In this document: positions 6,613 through 15,144 of the stretch, piece after piece
Position numbering within the stretch: the first letter of the stretch is position 1
How the letters are laid out: the number at the start of each line of letters is the position of its first letter
Assembly (NCBI GenBank): GCA_964547995.1
Contig: CAZJRB010000124.1
Span: 1-20,662 of the forward strand
Reading direction: 5' to 3'
From: CAZJRB01 sp964547995
GTDB taxonomy: Bacteria; Planctomycetota; Planctomycetia; Pirellulales; Thermoguttaceae
Length of the DNA stretch: 20,662 bases
Made by a program: the position numbers and the translations under genes
The notes under the pieces: generated by a model
Database searches by the model: none
The model's input: only the letters and a program-made list of their open reading frames with translations
Told to the model about the DNA's origin: nothing

Positions 6613-7551
6613 TCATCCCTCGCTCAACAGACCGGCGATCCGCTCGGCGTACTGCTTGTCGTCGATCCGGCCGGGGACGGGAATGAACCGGCATTCGCTC
6701 AGCCCGCGAAACCACGTGTGCTGGCGCTTGGCCAACTGCCGGGTGTGGCTCTTGACCGCTTCGATGGTCTCTGGCAAGGGCCGTTCACCGTTGAGATGCT
6801 CGATCACTTCCCAATAGCCGACGGCCATGGCGGTGGTTCGGCTGAGCGGCTTTGCGCGTGCCAGAAGACCCGCAACCTCGTCGATGAGCCCCCCCTCGAA
6901 CATCTCGTCGACTCGGCGGTTGATCCGGGCGTGGAGGTCGCGTCTGGGCCAGTTGAGCACGAACACCCGGCACTCGTTGGCCGGCCGCCCCACGCCGAAC
7001 TGTTTTTGCAACTCGCTGATTGGGCGGCCCGTCTTCTCGTAGACTTCCAACGCGCGAATCAGCCGCCTGGTGTCGTTTGGGTGCAGCCGCTCGGCCGATG
7101 CGGGATCGACCGCGGCAAGCCGCCCGTGCAGCCAACCGGGTCCGTGCTGCTCGGCTTCTTGGCGCAGCCGGTTGCGGAAGTCCCAATCGGCCGGCGGTCC
7201 CTCGAAGATTCCCCGCAGAAGCCCCTTCAAGTAGAGCGGCGTCCCGCCGACGAACAAGACCTGTTTCCCGCGGGCTTGGATATCCTCGATACAGGCATGC
7301 GCGGCTTCGAGATACCGGGCCAGACTATACTCTTCGTGCGGCTCAATGACGTCGATCAGGTGATGGGGCACGCCGCCGCGCTCCTCGATGCCCGGTTTCG
7401 CCGTGCCGACGTCCATGCCGCGATACAGTGCCATGGAATCGAGCGAGACAATCTCGGCGTCGATCAGCCGCGCGAGTTCCACGCCAACGCCCGACTTGCC
7501 CGACGCGGTCGGGCCGGTCAGGAACCAGCAGTCAAGGGCGGGAACGGGCAT
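6613..7551 (-). CDS. miaA: tRNA dimethylallyltransferase
   Basis: Transfers the dimethylallyl group of DMAPP to N6 of A37 in tRNAs reading UNN codons. The 312-residue protein has the P-loop GPTASGKS (residues 13-20). It also shows the DSMALYRGMDVGTAKP block, GGTPLYLKGLLRG, the NDTRRLIRALEVYEKTGRP segment and the C-terminal SHTRQLAKRQHTWFRG motif, all typical of MiaA in the usual order and length. The ATG at 7551 is chosen because homology starts just after it; the frame stays open upstream to 7830, but that part shows no similarity and contains repeat DNA. A degenerate heptamer repeat sits 11 bp before the start. It is divergent from kdsD and appears to be transcribed alone. Confidence 0.95.
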   Translation of the reverse strand: MPVPALDCWFLTGPTASGKSGVGVELARLIDAEIVSLDSMALYRGMDVGTAKPGIEERGGVPHHLIDVIEPHEEYSLARYLEAAHACIEDIQARGKQVLFVGGTPLYLKGLLRGIFEGPPADWDFRNRLRQEAEQHGPGWLHGRLAAVDPASAERLHPNDTRRLIRALEVYEKTGRPISELQKQFGVGRPANECRVFVLNWPRRDLHARINRRVDEMFEGGLIDEVAGLLARAKPLSRTTAMAVGYWEVIEHLNGERPLPETIEAVKSHTRQLAKRQHTWFRGLSECRFIPVPGRIDDKQYAERIAGLLSEG

Positions 7552-7562
7552 CTTGGGTCGAT

Positions 7563-7597
7563 GATTTAGGATTTGGGATTCGGGGTTTGGGATGTGG
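7563..7597. repeat. Degenerate 7-bp tandem repeat in the miaA leader
   Basis: Five adjoining heptamers follow the consensus GATTTGG on the plus strand: GATTTAG, GATTTGG, GATTCGG, GGTTTGG, GATGTGG. On the miaA message this would be C-rich, directly upstream of the start codon. It is too short for a satellite, but its periodicity is clear. Confidence 0.7.
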
Positions 7598-7895
7598 GGC
7601 GGTGCCGTGATTGTACAGGATGGTCCATCGGATGCCCGGCACAAACGGTTGGCTGGGAAAATCATCCGCTGCAATGCTTCCCCGCCACAAGGGGATGTTG
7701 TTACCCCGCCATATAGCCAGGAAGCGCGGATTCGCTGTGTGATCTGGAGCGAAACGAGGCGCATTCCACCAGTTGGCGGGGCATCTCTCGTCCAATTCGG
7801 CCGGAAGTCTGCGTTGCTCGGATCTGCCAAGGTCGCTACAATCCTCGCCTTCCCGCCTTTATTTCCACCTGATCCCAGTCAAGGATGACGAGTCG
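7598..7895. other. Divergent intergenic region miaA / kdsD
   Basis: About 300 bp that should hold the promoters of miaA (minus) and of the kdsD operon (plus). Long frames on both strands cross it only as extensions of the flanking genes and show no protein similarity. I cannot assign a promoter with confidence. Near kdsD an AAGG stretch (about 7881-7884) may serve as ribosome binding site. Confidence 0.5.
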
Positions 7896-8981
7896 ATGAG
7901 CATGGAAGCTGTCGCGAAGCCGGCATCGCTAAGTCCGTTCGAGCAACTGCGTCACGCGAGACAGATTATTCAATTAGAGAGCCAATCGCTGGGCCGGTTG
8001 GCCGGGCGGTTGGACAACGAGTTCTGCCGCGCCGTGAAGCTGATCTTCGAGTGTCGCGGGAGCGTGATCGTCTCGGGCATGGGCAAGGCGGGTTTGATCG
8101 GCCGGAAGATCATGGCCACGCTGGCTTCGACCGGCACTTCGAGCCACTGCCTCCATCCGGCCGAAGCGGTTCACGGCGATCTGGGGCGGGTACACCGCGA
8201 CGACGTGATGCTCGTCCTTTCACAGAGCGGCGAAACGGAAGAGATCGTCCGGATCTTGCCGTCGCTGGTCAAGTTCGGCGTATCCATTATCGCCGTCACT
8301 GCCCGGAACGACAGCACACTCGGGCGAGCCGCAACAGCCACCATCGAACTCGGTGCGATCGAAGAGGCGTGTTTTCTGGGTCTGGCGCCGAGCACGAGCA
8401 CGACGGCGATGTTGGCGGTGGGCGACGCGCTGGCGCTGGTCGTCAGCCGCATGCGGCAATTCGGGCGCGAGGATTTTGCGAAATTCCACCCTGCCGGCAG
8501 TCTCGGCCGGAAGCTCAGCAAGGTGGAGGAGCACATGCGGCCACTCCAGAATTGCCGCGTCGCGCCGGACGAAGAAACGGTCCGCGAGGTCATCATCAAC
8601 GTGCGCATCGAAGGGCGGCGAACCGGGGCAACGATGCTGACCAACCAACAAGGGGAACTCTCGGGCATCTTTACCGACAGCGACCTCGCCCGGCTGTTCG
8701 AACAACACTGCGATGCAAAGCTCGACAATCCGATACGGGACGTCATGACGGTTGATCCGCTGACCGTCGCACTCGGTTCGAAGATGAGCGAGGCGGTGGA
8801 CTTGCTGGCGGAACGCAAGATCAGCGAGTTGCCGGTGGTCGACGCGAAAGGCCGGCCCATCGGCTTGATCGACATTACGGACGTGGTCGCGCTGTTCCCG
8901 CGGAAAATGGCCGTTGTCGAGCCGGAAACGGCTGCAACGGTTCGAGTTTTTCCCGAACCGCAAGCGGGAGAAAGTGCGTAG
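7896..8981 (+). CDS. kdsD: Arabinose-5-phosphate isomerase
   Basis: Interconverts ribulose 5-phosphate and arabinose 5-phosphate, the first step of Kdo synthesis for LPS. The 361-residue protein has an N-terminal SIS domain (about 40-190) with SGMGKAG (60-66), HPAEAVHGDLG (87-97) and SQSGET (109-114), then two CBS domains (about 213-270 and 280-335). This is the standard KdsD/KpsF/GutQ architecture, slightly longer than the E. coli enzyme at both ends. The ATG at 7896 is chosen because homology begins within about 15 residues of it and an AAGG lies upstream; the ATG at 7902 is an alternative. KdsD rather than GutQ is favoured because kdsC follows 37 bp downstream and an LptC/LptA-like gene comes after that. 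Confidence 0.92.
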   Translation: MSMEAVAKPASLSPFEQLRHARQIIQLESQSLGRLAGRLDNEFCRAVKLIFECRGSVIVSGMGKAGLIGRKIMATLASTGTSSHCLHPAEAVHGDLGRVHRDDVMLVLSQSGETEEIVRILPSLVKFGVSIIAVTARNDSTLGRAATATIELGAIEEACFLGLAPSTSTTAMLAVGDALALVVSRMRQFGREDFAKFHPAGSLGRKLSKVEEHMRPLQNCRVAPDEETVREVIINVRIEGRRTGATMLTNQQGELSGIFTDSDLARLFEQHCDAKLDNPIRDVMTVDPLTVALGSKMSEAVDLLAERKISELPVVDAKGRPIGLIDITDVVALFPRKMAVVEPETAATVRVFPEPQAGESA

Positions 8982-9018
8982 TGAGGGAGTTTAGCCGGAT
9001 CACCCCGCCAGCTTCGCC

Positions 9019-9543
9019 ATGGACATCGAAACCCGCTGTCAATCGATCGAGCTGATCCTTTCCGACGTCGACGGCGTGTTGACCGACGGCCGCCTCGTGC
9101 TCGACAACCGGGGGATCGAAACGAAGGTGTTCCACGTGCGGGACGGGCAGGGGATTTCGCTCTGGCGAAAGGCAGGTTACCGCTTCGGGTTGATCAGCCT
9201 GCGGAGTTCCCAGGCGGTGAAGATGCGGGCGGGTGAACTCGGACTCGAAATCGTCCGCCAAGGAGCCGACAACAAGCTCGACACACTGCGGCAGATCCTC
9301 GACGAGCTGGAAATGAAACCCGAGCAGGTCTGTTACCTGGGCGACGATCTGCCCGACTTACCCGTCGTCCGTGCCGTGGGGCTGGGTGTGGCTGTCGCCG
9401 ACGCGTGCGGCGAACTGCGCGAGGCGGCCGACTACGTTACGCGAGCCCCCGGCGGCTGCGGGGCGATCCGTGAGACCGTCGAATGGATCCTGAAGACCCG
9501 AAACCGCTGGGAGGAAGTGATTCAGACATACGCTTCCCGCTGA
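9019..9543 (+). CDS. kdsC: 3-deoxy-D-manno-octulosonate 8-phosphate phosphatase
   Basis: Removes the phosphate from Kdo-8-phosphate. The 174-residue protein is a cap-less C1-type HAD phosphatase of the KdsC/YrbI class. It has motif I DVDGVLTDG (16-24, nucleophile D16 and acid/base D18), the motif II region FGLISLRSS (57-64), motif III Lys in GADNK (K86) and motif IV GDDLPDLPV (108-116). The usual Gly of the motif II TGR/SGR triplet is Leu here, a mild departure. The context is the classical kdsD-kdsC-lptC order, so the assignment is firm. The next gene starts 7 bp after the stop, implying one transcript. Confidence 0.93.
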   Translation: MDIETRCQSIELILSDVDGVLTDGRLVLDNRGIETKVFHVRDGQGISLWRKAGYRFGLISLRSSQAVKMRAGELGLEIVRQGADNKLDTLRQILDELEMKPEQVCYLGDDLPDLPVVRAVGLGVAVADACGELREAADYVTRAPGGCGAIRETVEWILKTRNRWEEVIQTYASR

Positions 9544-9550
9544 CCCAACC

Positions 9551-12500
9551 ATGACCCGATTCCTTCACATCGCTGTAAGTTTTGCGATTGTGTCGAGCGC
9601 CTACTGGGCGTATGCGCTGGTGGCCGTGCCGTGGATCGAGCCGTCGATCGACATAGGCCCCTCAGGCTTGCCACCCGGTTCCACGAAACCTGTCAGTCTG
9701 CGCGCCAAGGAGTTTGCAGGCATGTTCGAGGAGGGTGCCTGGGAGTTGAAGAACCCCAAGGTTCTCGAAAACGACCGGATCACGCTCCTGATGCAGGACT
9801 ATCGCAACCTCGGCGACGGGCGGGTGGAGCTGCATCCTTGCACCATCATCATCTGGCCCGACGAATCGGTGGTCGAAGACGAGCAGCGCAAGCGCGAATC
9901 GGTGATCCTCCAGGCCCCCGAGGGGGCCATGCTCGAGTTCGACAAGCCGCTGAATCTCGCCAGCGTAGAGATCGGCCGCCTGGTCGGCGGACGACTCAAA
10001 GGACGCATTACCCTCCGCAGCGAGGGGAAGTTGCCGGGACCGGACGATAATCTCTGGATCGTCACCCGCGACGTCGAGCTGACCGAGCAACACGTCTGGA
10101 CGTCTCACGCGGTCGATTTCCGGTACGGGCGGCATTACGGCCGCGGGCAGCAACTACACATGAAACTCATACTCAATGAGAGCAAGAAAGGAGCCGACCA
10201 TCGCAGCCCGAATATCGCCGGCGTCGAACTGTTCGAAATGGCACGCATCGAGAAGCTGCACCTCGAGCTGGGCAAGACCCCAAAAGAACCAAAGGCCATG
10301 CCGGGTTCCAAGCGGCCCCCCGCCCAGGCAGCCCTGAAACCGCAAGATACCATGACCGATCTGCCGATCGAGGTTATCTGCAAAGGCCCGTTTCGCTTCA
10401 ACGTCCCCGCCAAGCTAGCCACGTTCGAAGATCAGGTCGATCTGATGCGTATCCATCCCACAGGGCCGGTCGACCAAATCAGTTGTGAGCGGCTGTCGTT
10501 GTTCTTGGCCGATCGCGGGAAGGCGGGGCCGGGCAAGAAACCCAAAGCCAAAGTGCCGGACAACCCCGCCGCGGCCTTCGATCTCCAACCCCAGCGGATC
10601 ATTGCCCAGGGCGCGCCGGTGATCGTTTCCGCGCCCAGCGAACGACTCGACGCACGGGGGCAGAGGCTCGAGTACGACCTCGTGGCCGAGCGGATTGTCC
10701 TCGACGGCTTCGGCGAGGTGATGTTGCGCCAAGGGGCCAACGAAATCCACTCGCAAAGCCTGATGTACCAATCGGCCGGGCCGGGACGCCTCGGGCGGAT
10801 TGAAGCCAAGGGACCGGGCCGGCTACGCGGTCAAATGGACGACAAACCCAACGAAAAACTTGAAGCGCACTGGACCGACATGCTTAACGTCCGCCCCGAT
10901 AAAAAAACACAGAAAATCTCGCTGACCGGCGGGGCCGGACTGAAATACAGCGGCTTCGGACAACTCGACGCCCGAGAAATCCATTTCTGGCTCACGGAAC
11001 TGCCGCCGAAGACCGAGGGCGGTCAGTCCGAGCTGCTCCCCGACCGCATGCTCGCCCGAGATCGGGTACGCGTCGCCTCTCCCGAACTGTCGTGTGCCGT
11101 CGAGCAATTGGAGGTGTGGTTTGAGCAACAAGGAGGGAAACCGGACAACAAGAGCGAAGGCAAAGCGACAACCGCTGCCAAAACGGCTCAGAATCCGCGG
11201 ACTCCCGCACATCGGACAAAGAACGCTACGCGTTCCGGGCAACCGGCGAACCCTCTGCGGCAAGCGATCATCGGACCCAAGCCCGGGGCGGCAACCCGAC
11301 CGCCAACGCATCGTGATGCAGCAAGCGGCCAATCCGTCGCCGGAACCGCCGTTGAACAACCATCCGGTGACGCAGCATCGCGAGACATCACGCCGCCGCC
11401 GAAACCTCCGATCCCGCAGCAACACTTCGAGATCGTCGGCCGCCTGCTTCAAGCCCGTGTGATCATGCGAGAGAACGAAGAGAGTGAACTGTCCGAACTG
11501 ATCGTCGAAGGCGGGGTCCAGTTCGTCGAAACACAAACCGCCAAACCCGACGAGCAGCCGTTGCGGGTCTACGGCGACCGGCTCCATGTCGTCGATGCGG
11601 GGCTGCCGCACGCGGCCGTGACGGTTACCGGCAAACCGGCCCATTTCGATGGCCGGGGACTGGGGCTGACCGGACCGAGCATCAATCTCAACCGCGGAAC
11701 GAACCAACTGCTGATCGAGGGACCCGGCCGGATGGACCTCCCCATGAACCGCGATCTGGAAGGACGCCCGCTCGCTCGGCCCGGCGTGATGACCGTCCAG
11801 TGGCACAAACGAATGGACTTCGACGGGCGCAACGCCCGATTCGAGGAATCCGTCACTGCCGTCGGCCCAAGTCAACAACTGCAAACGGAAACGCTCGAAG
11901 TGCGATTCCGCGAGCCGATCCGTTTTGCCGACGATAAAATCGAACAGGAACCGGAAATCGAACAGATCCTCTGCTGGGGCGGCGTGCTCATGGAAAACCG
12001 GACCGTCGAACAGCAGAAGCAAACCTCGCTCGACCGCATCCAGGTCGTCGATCTGGCGGTCAACCTCATCAGCGGGGACACCACCGCCGGAGGACCGGGC
12101 TGGGTCACCAGCGTGAGGATCGGGACGGACAACTTCTCGGACAGTCCGTCGGAAGCTCCCCGGGAACAACTCCGCTGCCTGCACGTTCGTTTCCAAGGGT
12201 CGATCACCGGAAATCTCCATCACCGCGAACTGACCTTCCGCGACCGGGTGCAAGCCGCCTACGGACCGGCGGACGGCTGGGGGACAACGCTTGACGTGAA
12301 CGATCCCGACTCGCTCGGGCCGGGGGGCGCCGTGATGCGATGCGACAGGCTGACGGTCACCCAAATGACCGCGCCGACCGCAAACCGCCGGTCGATCGAG
12401 CTCGAGGCGACGGGCAACACCGTGGTCGAGGGCGATAGCTACACCGCCCGGGCCGCCCGAATGACCTACGCCGAGGCCAAGGACCTGCTCGTGTTCGAGG

Positions 12501-12673
12501 GCGACGGCCGCAACCACGCCGAGCTGTTCCGCCAGCAGCAAGTCGGCGGCTCGTTATCGAAGGTGACCGCCCGGAAAATCCTCTTCTGGCCGAAGACCAA
12601 ACGCGTTACCGTTCACGGCGCCCGGTCGCTCGATCTGGACCGCGTGCCGATCGGACGTTTGAAGAACGAGTAA
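9551..12673 (+). CDS. Giant LptC/LptA (OstA)-like LPS transport protein
   Basis: A 1040-residue protein whose N-terminus has a signal-anchor helix (about 5-27, FLHIAVSFAIVSSAYWAYALVAV) and a periplasmic remainder. It stands where lptC and lptA stand in the enterobacterial kdsD-kdsC-lptC-lptA-lptB cluster. The body consists of many short beta-strand segments with recurring phrases such as VSAPSERLDARGQRLEYDL, NEIHSQSLMYQ, ARMTYAEAKDLLVFEGD and LFWPKTKRVTV. They resemble the OstA/LptA beta-jellyroll, in which strand pairs alternate with 'area under the curve' style phrases. A low-complexity Pro/Ala/Lys/Thr-rich linker (about 526-618) divides it into two halves; shorter linkers lie near 240-260 and 325-340. 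LptC (about 190 residues) and LptA (about 185) are far smaller, so this could be a fused bridge that spans the periplasm by itself. No lptB follows. The function is inferred from position and fold signs. Confidence 0.75.
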   Translation: MTRFLHIAVSFAIVSSAYWAYALVAVPWIEPSIDIGPSGLPPGSTKPVSLRAKEFAGMFEEGAWELKNPKVLENDRITLLMQDYRNLGDGRVELHPCTIIIWPDESVVEDEQRKRESVILQAPEGAMLEFDKPLNLASVEIGRLVGGRLKGRITLRSEGKLPGPDDNLWIVTRDVELTEQHVWTSHAVDFRYGRHYGRGQQLHMKLILNESKKGADHRSPNIAGVELFEMARIEKLHLELGKTPKEPKAMPGSKRPPAQAALKPQDTMTDLPIEVICKGPFRFNVPAKLATFEDQVDLMRIHPTGPVDQISCERLSLFLADRGKAGPGKKPKAKVPDNPAAAFDLQPQRIIAQGAPVIVSAPSERLDARGQRLEYDLVAERIVLDGFGEVMLRQGANEIHSQSLMYQSAGPGRLGRIEAKGPGRLRGQMDDKPNEKLEAHWTDMLNVRPDKKTQKISLTGGAGLKYSGFGQLDAREIHFWLTELPPKTEGGQSELLPDRMLARDRVRVASPELSCAVEQLEVWFEQQGGKPDNKSEGKATTAAKTAQNPRTPAHRTKNATRSGQPANPLRQAIIGPKPGAATRPPTHRDAASGQSVAGTAVEQPSGDAASRDITPPPKPPIPQQHFEIVGRLLQARVIMRENEESELSELIVEGGVQFVETQTAKPDEQPLRVYGDRLHVVDAGLPHAAVTVTGKPAHFDGRGLGLTGPSINLNRGTNQLLIEGPGRMDLPMNRDLEGRPLARPGVMTVQWHKRMDFDGRNARFEESVTAVGPSQQLQTETLEVRFREPIRFADDKIEQEPEIEQILCWGGVLMENRTVEQQKQTSLDRIQVVDLAVNLISGDTTAGGPGWVTSVRIGTDNFSDSPSEAPREQLRCLHVRFQGSITGNLHHRELTFRDRVQAAYGPADGWGTTLDVNDPDSLGPGGAVMRCDRLTVTQMTAPTANRRSIELEATGNTVVEGDSYTARAARMTYAEAKDLLVFEGDGRNHAELFRQQQVGGSLSKVTARKILFWPKTKRVTVHGARSLDLDRVPIGRLKNE

Positions 12674-12695
12674 TGTACCGACGTGAATATCGGAC

Positions 12696-13445
12696 TCACT
12701 CGGCCAACACCTCGGCGACTCGCCACGCCCCGAATTTGGTGAGTCGAGCCTGCAGTTGAGCGCGAATCGTCGGATCGTCCCAGATGACGCGATAGAAGGC
12801 CTCGCAGCCGGCCTCGGCATACCAGCCGGCCATGTAGGACCAGGCCGGTTCTTTCGGGTTTGGCACCGGCGGTGGATCGGGCCGGGACTGTAGCCAAGTG
12901 TCGACCGCAGGGCCACGATCGGGATAGGCAGCAACGATCGCAGCGCAAACGAGACGTTCCAGGGTCTGTCGGCTCGGCACGCCGGCAATTGGTGGATCCT
13001 CCGCTTCCCAACGCACCAGCGAAACCAACCTTTCCCCGCTGTCGATTGCGATGTCTCTGTCAGCGGTCTCAGCAGCCTGCGGGTCGTATTCCCGTGCGAG
13101 GTTGCCCACACCCTGAATCGTCAAGCCCGTCGCTTCCGTTGAGGTGTGTGCATTGACATCTGGATCGACCGTAATGACCAGTCGCACCAACCGAGGATCC
13201 ATGTTGCGTTGTCCCAACTGCCTTCGAGCTTGCTCGCGAACTTGGGGTTTCCCACCGCAGGGAACGATGCGTATGTACTTCTCACTCTTGGATCGGTACA
13301 TGAACTGGCCCTGGCTGACCGGGCGCCCCAAAGCGTCGTTGACTGGGCCGCGTGTGCTGGGGTCCTCGCAACCAAGGTGTTTTAGCCACCCAGCCCAAAA
13401 TGCACGATCGAAGTACCCTTCGCAGAGAATTACGGATTCACTCAT
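12696..13445 (-). CDS. TOPRIM-like protein paired with the ATPase
   Basis: A 249-residue protein whose N-terminus reads VILCEGYFDRAFW, with E9 in the place of the TOPRIM motif I glutamate. LVITVDPDVN follows at about 89-98, with D94 and D96 as the DxD pair; this is the metal-binding layout of OLD, DnaG and RNase M5 type TOPRIM domains. Between them is VPCGGKPQV (61-69). The C-terminal half (about 130-249) is helical and shows no motif I know. Its start overlaps the stop of the ATPase gene as ATGA (13442-13445), so the two are co-translated. By analogy with OLD and PARIS (AriA/AriB) systems it may be the nuclease arm of an ATP-controlled defence module. The exact family (DUF3226, DUF4435 or other) cannot be settled by eye. 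Confidence 0.6.
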   Translation of the reverse strand: MSESVILCEGYFDRAFWAGWLKHLGCEDPSTRGPVNDALGRPVSQGQFMYRSKSEKYIRIVPCGGKPQVREQARRQLGQRNMDPRLVRLVITVDPDVNAHTSTEATGLTIQGVGNLAREYDPQAAETADRDIAIDSGERLVSLVRWEAEDPPIAGVPSRQTLERLVCAAIVAAYPDRGPAVDTWLQSRPDPPPVPNPKEPAWSYMAGWYAEAGCEAFYRVIWDDPTIRAQLQARLTKFGAWRVAEVLAE

Positions 13446-14410
13446 CGCAAGTCGTCCTCGATCTGACTTCGGGCGAACTCGACTTCGGAGCCCGGCATGC
13501 GATAAGAGGACAACGCACCGTCGTCAAGTTGCAACCGATAGAGCGAGAGCTTACCCAGATCGTCATCTGTGGATTCCGCCAGGATGTAGTCGATCAGTTC
13601 CAGACTGTGCGTAGTCAGCACAACCTGAATGTCTCGTCGGATGGCCGCCAGGATCGCGCGGACTGTCTGACAAATGGCGGCGGGATGCTGGTGGACTTCC
13701 GGCTCTTCAAACAGCACGACCCCTTGGTGGCGAGAAGCCAATTCCAATGCAAGCCGAACAAGAGAGTAAACGCCGTCGCCTGCAAACGCGACAGGTACGC
13801 TGTAGTCCTCAAACACGAGGTGAACAATTGGCATGTCGCCTTCAGTCAAGATTTCGAGATCCTTGACCCGAGGGACGACCTCCGCGATCATCGATTTCGC
13901 TTCCGTCCTGTGCCCTTGCTCAACCGCTCTTGTGTACATTTGGTGCAGCGGGGGCCTGTTTTCGAAAACACGTGCTTCAACAAGGCGAACTTCAGGAACG
14001 CCCTCCAATTCCTGTCGCCGATTCGAAAACTTTCCTCCTTCGGGTGGGGCCGTATCGTGTCCGGCAATCGCCATTTCGCGAGCCTTCCACTGGCACCTCA
14101 CGTTATTCTCTTGCAGTGTCAATTTGCAGATACGTGAGCCACCCGCATCGGAACAAATTGTAATAGTGGCTGGGTCTCGTGGGTCGGCCCGGTACAGGAA
14201 CCAACGCATTCCACGATCCACCCCCTTATGCCTTTGAATTACCTCATTCACGGCGGCACCGGGGTCGAAGGCCGCCCCGACGTGCAGGGCATCAAGCACG
14301 GTGCTCTTGCCCGAGCCGTTTGGCCCGACCAATATCACCAAGGGAGTCAGGTCTTCGAGTTTCCCTTCGCGAATTCCGCGGAGACCCTTAATCTCGACTG
14401 AACTGATCAC
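13442..14410 (-). CDS. OLD/RecF-type AAA ATPase
   Basis: With the GTG start at 14410 this is a 322-residue ABC/SMC-like ATPase of the AAA_21/AAA_15 kind. It has Walker A GPNGSGKST (29-37), a shortened insert with FENRPPLHQMY (149-159) and a signature-like GDGVYSLVRLAL (211-222). Walker B is VVLFEEPEVHQHP (231-243), and the switch histidine lies in TTHSLELID (266-274). The frame is open to an ATG at 14491, but GTG is preferred: GAGGAG precedes it by 7 nt, and the ATPase fold (VEIKGLRGI) starts at once. The downstream partner overlaps by ATGA. Both genes point against the neighbouring plus-strand genes. Such ATPases sense or clamp DNA or phage proteins in OLD, Gabija, PARIS and retron-associated systems. 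The role is inferred. Confidence 0.8.
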   Translation of the reverse strand: MISSVEIKGLRGIREGKLEDLTPLVILVGPNGSGKSTVLDALHVGAAFDPGAAVNEVIQRHKGVDRGMRWFLYRADPRDPATITICSDAGGSRICKLTLQENNVRCQWKAREMAIAGHDTAPPEGGKFSNRRQELEGVPEVRLVEARVFENRPPLHQMYTRAVEQGHRTEAKSMIAEVVPRVKDLEILTEGDMPIVHLVFEDYSVPVAFAGDGVYSLVRLALELASRHQGVVLFEEPEVHQHPAAICQTVRAILAAIRRDIQVVLTTHSLELIDYILAESTDDDLGKLSLYRLQLDDGALSSYRMPGSEVEFARSQIEDDLR

Positions 14411-14417
14411 AGGGCAA

Positions 14418-14423
14418 CTCCTC
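14418..14423 (-). promoter_or_regulatory. Ribosome binding site of the ATPase gene
   Basis: On the minus strand GAGGAG ends 7 nt before the GTG at 14410. It is the best Shine-Dalgarno match near this gene and decides the start against the upstream ATG at 14491. Confidence 0.7.
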
Positions 14424-14588
14424 GCACTTATGTAAAATGGGCGTGACCGACATTCTTTTCTAACTATACCACGAACGCCCTGATCCGCCAACCGTGGTTG
14501 GGGTCCGACCGCCGAATTGTGGTCAGTTCAGTCTACCATTAACGTGACTCGGACCGTAGAATAGGGAGTTCGGGAAACTTCCCCGGCG

Positions 14589-15137
14589 ATGTATCTTACC
14601 CTTGATCTTGGCACCACGATGAAAATCCTCCTGACCGAAGACGAACTCCGCCGGGGTATCGAGCGGATCGCCGGCGAAATCCGCGAGTATTACCAGGGCC
14701 GGCCGTTGACCATCGTCGCCGTGCTCAAGGGGAGCGTCGTGCTGATGTCCGACTTGATACGGCTGCTGGACATGCCGCTTAGAATTGAGATCGTGCGGGC
14801 GAGCAGCTACCGCGACAGCACCCGGCCGGGGGAGTTGAAACTGAAGCTCGACATGCTCCCGTCGGAACTGAAGGATCGCGAGGTGCTGCTGGTCGATGAT
14901 ATTTTCGACACCGGCTACACGCTCGCCGAGGTGCTGTCGCAACTTGCCCGGCGCCACCCGGCCGGACTGCGCAGCGCCGTGCTCTTGCGAAAAGAGGGGC
15001 GGTGCGAAGTCGACGTCGAACCGGATTTCGTCGGCTTCGATATCCCCGACCGGTTTGTTGTCGGCTATGGTTTGGATTACCAGGAGATGTATCGGAATCT
15101 ACCGCATGTAGCGTATCTGGAAACGGAAGACCTTTAG
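14589..15137 (+). CDS. hpt: Hypoxanthine phosphoribosyltransferase
   Basis: Purine salvage: hypoxanthine (and probably guanine) plus PRPP gives the nucleotide. The 182-residue protein has the type I PRTase features in order. These are AVLKGSVVLMSDLI (44-57), the SSYRDST flexible-loop region (72-78), the PRPP motif LLVDDIFDTGYTL (100-112) and the base-binding C-terminal block with DFVGFDIPDRFVVGYGLDY (146-164). The length is normal. Homologues begin near the second Met (14619, MKILLTEDE), so that may be the true start; neither start has a strong ribosome binding site. It is divergent from the ATPase cassette, with 178 bp between. A strong inverted repeat follows 7 bp after the stop. Confidence 0.93.
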   Translation: MYLTLDLGTTMKILLTEDELRRGIERIAGEIREYYQGRPLTIVAVLKGSVVLMSDLIRLLDMPLRIEIVRASSYRDSTRPGELKLKLDMLPSELKDREVLLVDDIFDTGYTLAEVLSQLARRHPAGLRSAVLLRKEGRCEVDVEPDFVGFDIPDRFVVGYGLDYQEMYRNLPHVAYLETEDL

Positions 15138-15144
15138 AAAACAC

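Noticed and set aside
7552..7830. N-terminal extension of miaA up to 7830
   Set aside because: The extra 93 residues resemble no MiaA protein and are partly encoded by the heptamer repeat; the ATG at 7551 fits the family start.
10823..12541. Long minus-strand open frame (572 codons) inside the LptC/LptA-like gene
   Set aside because: No recognisable motif, and it is wholly antisense to a gene supported by operon position; GC-rich coding DNA often leaves such frames open.
12674..12695. CCGA...TCGG hairpin between the convergent lpt-like and TOPRIM genes as a bidirectional terminator
   Set aside because: Only four base pairs with an eight-base loop; no T-run on either side.
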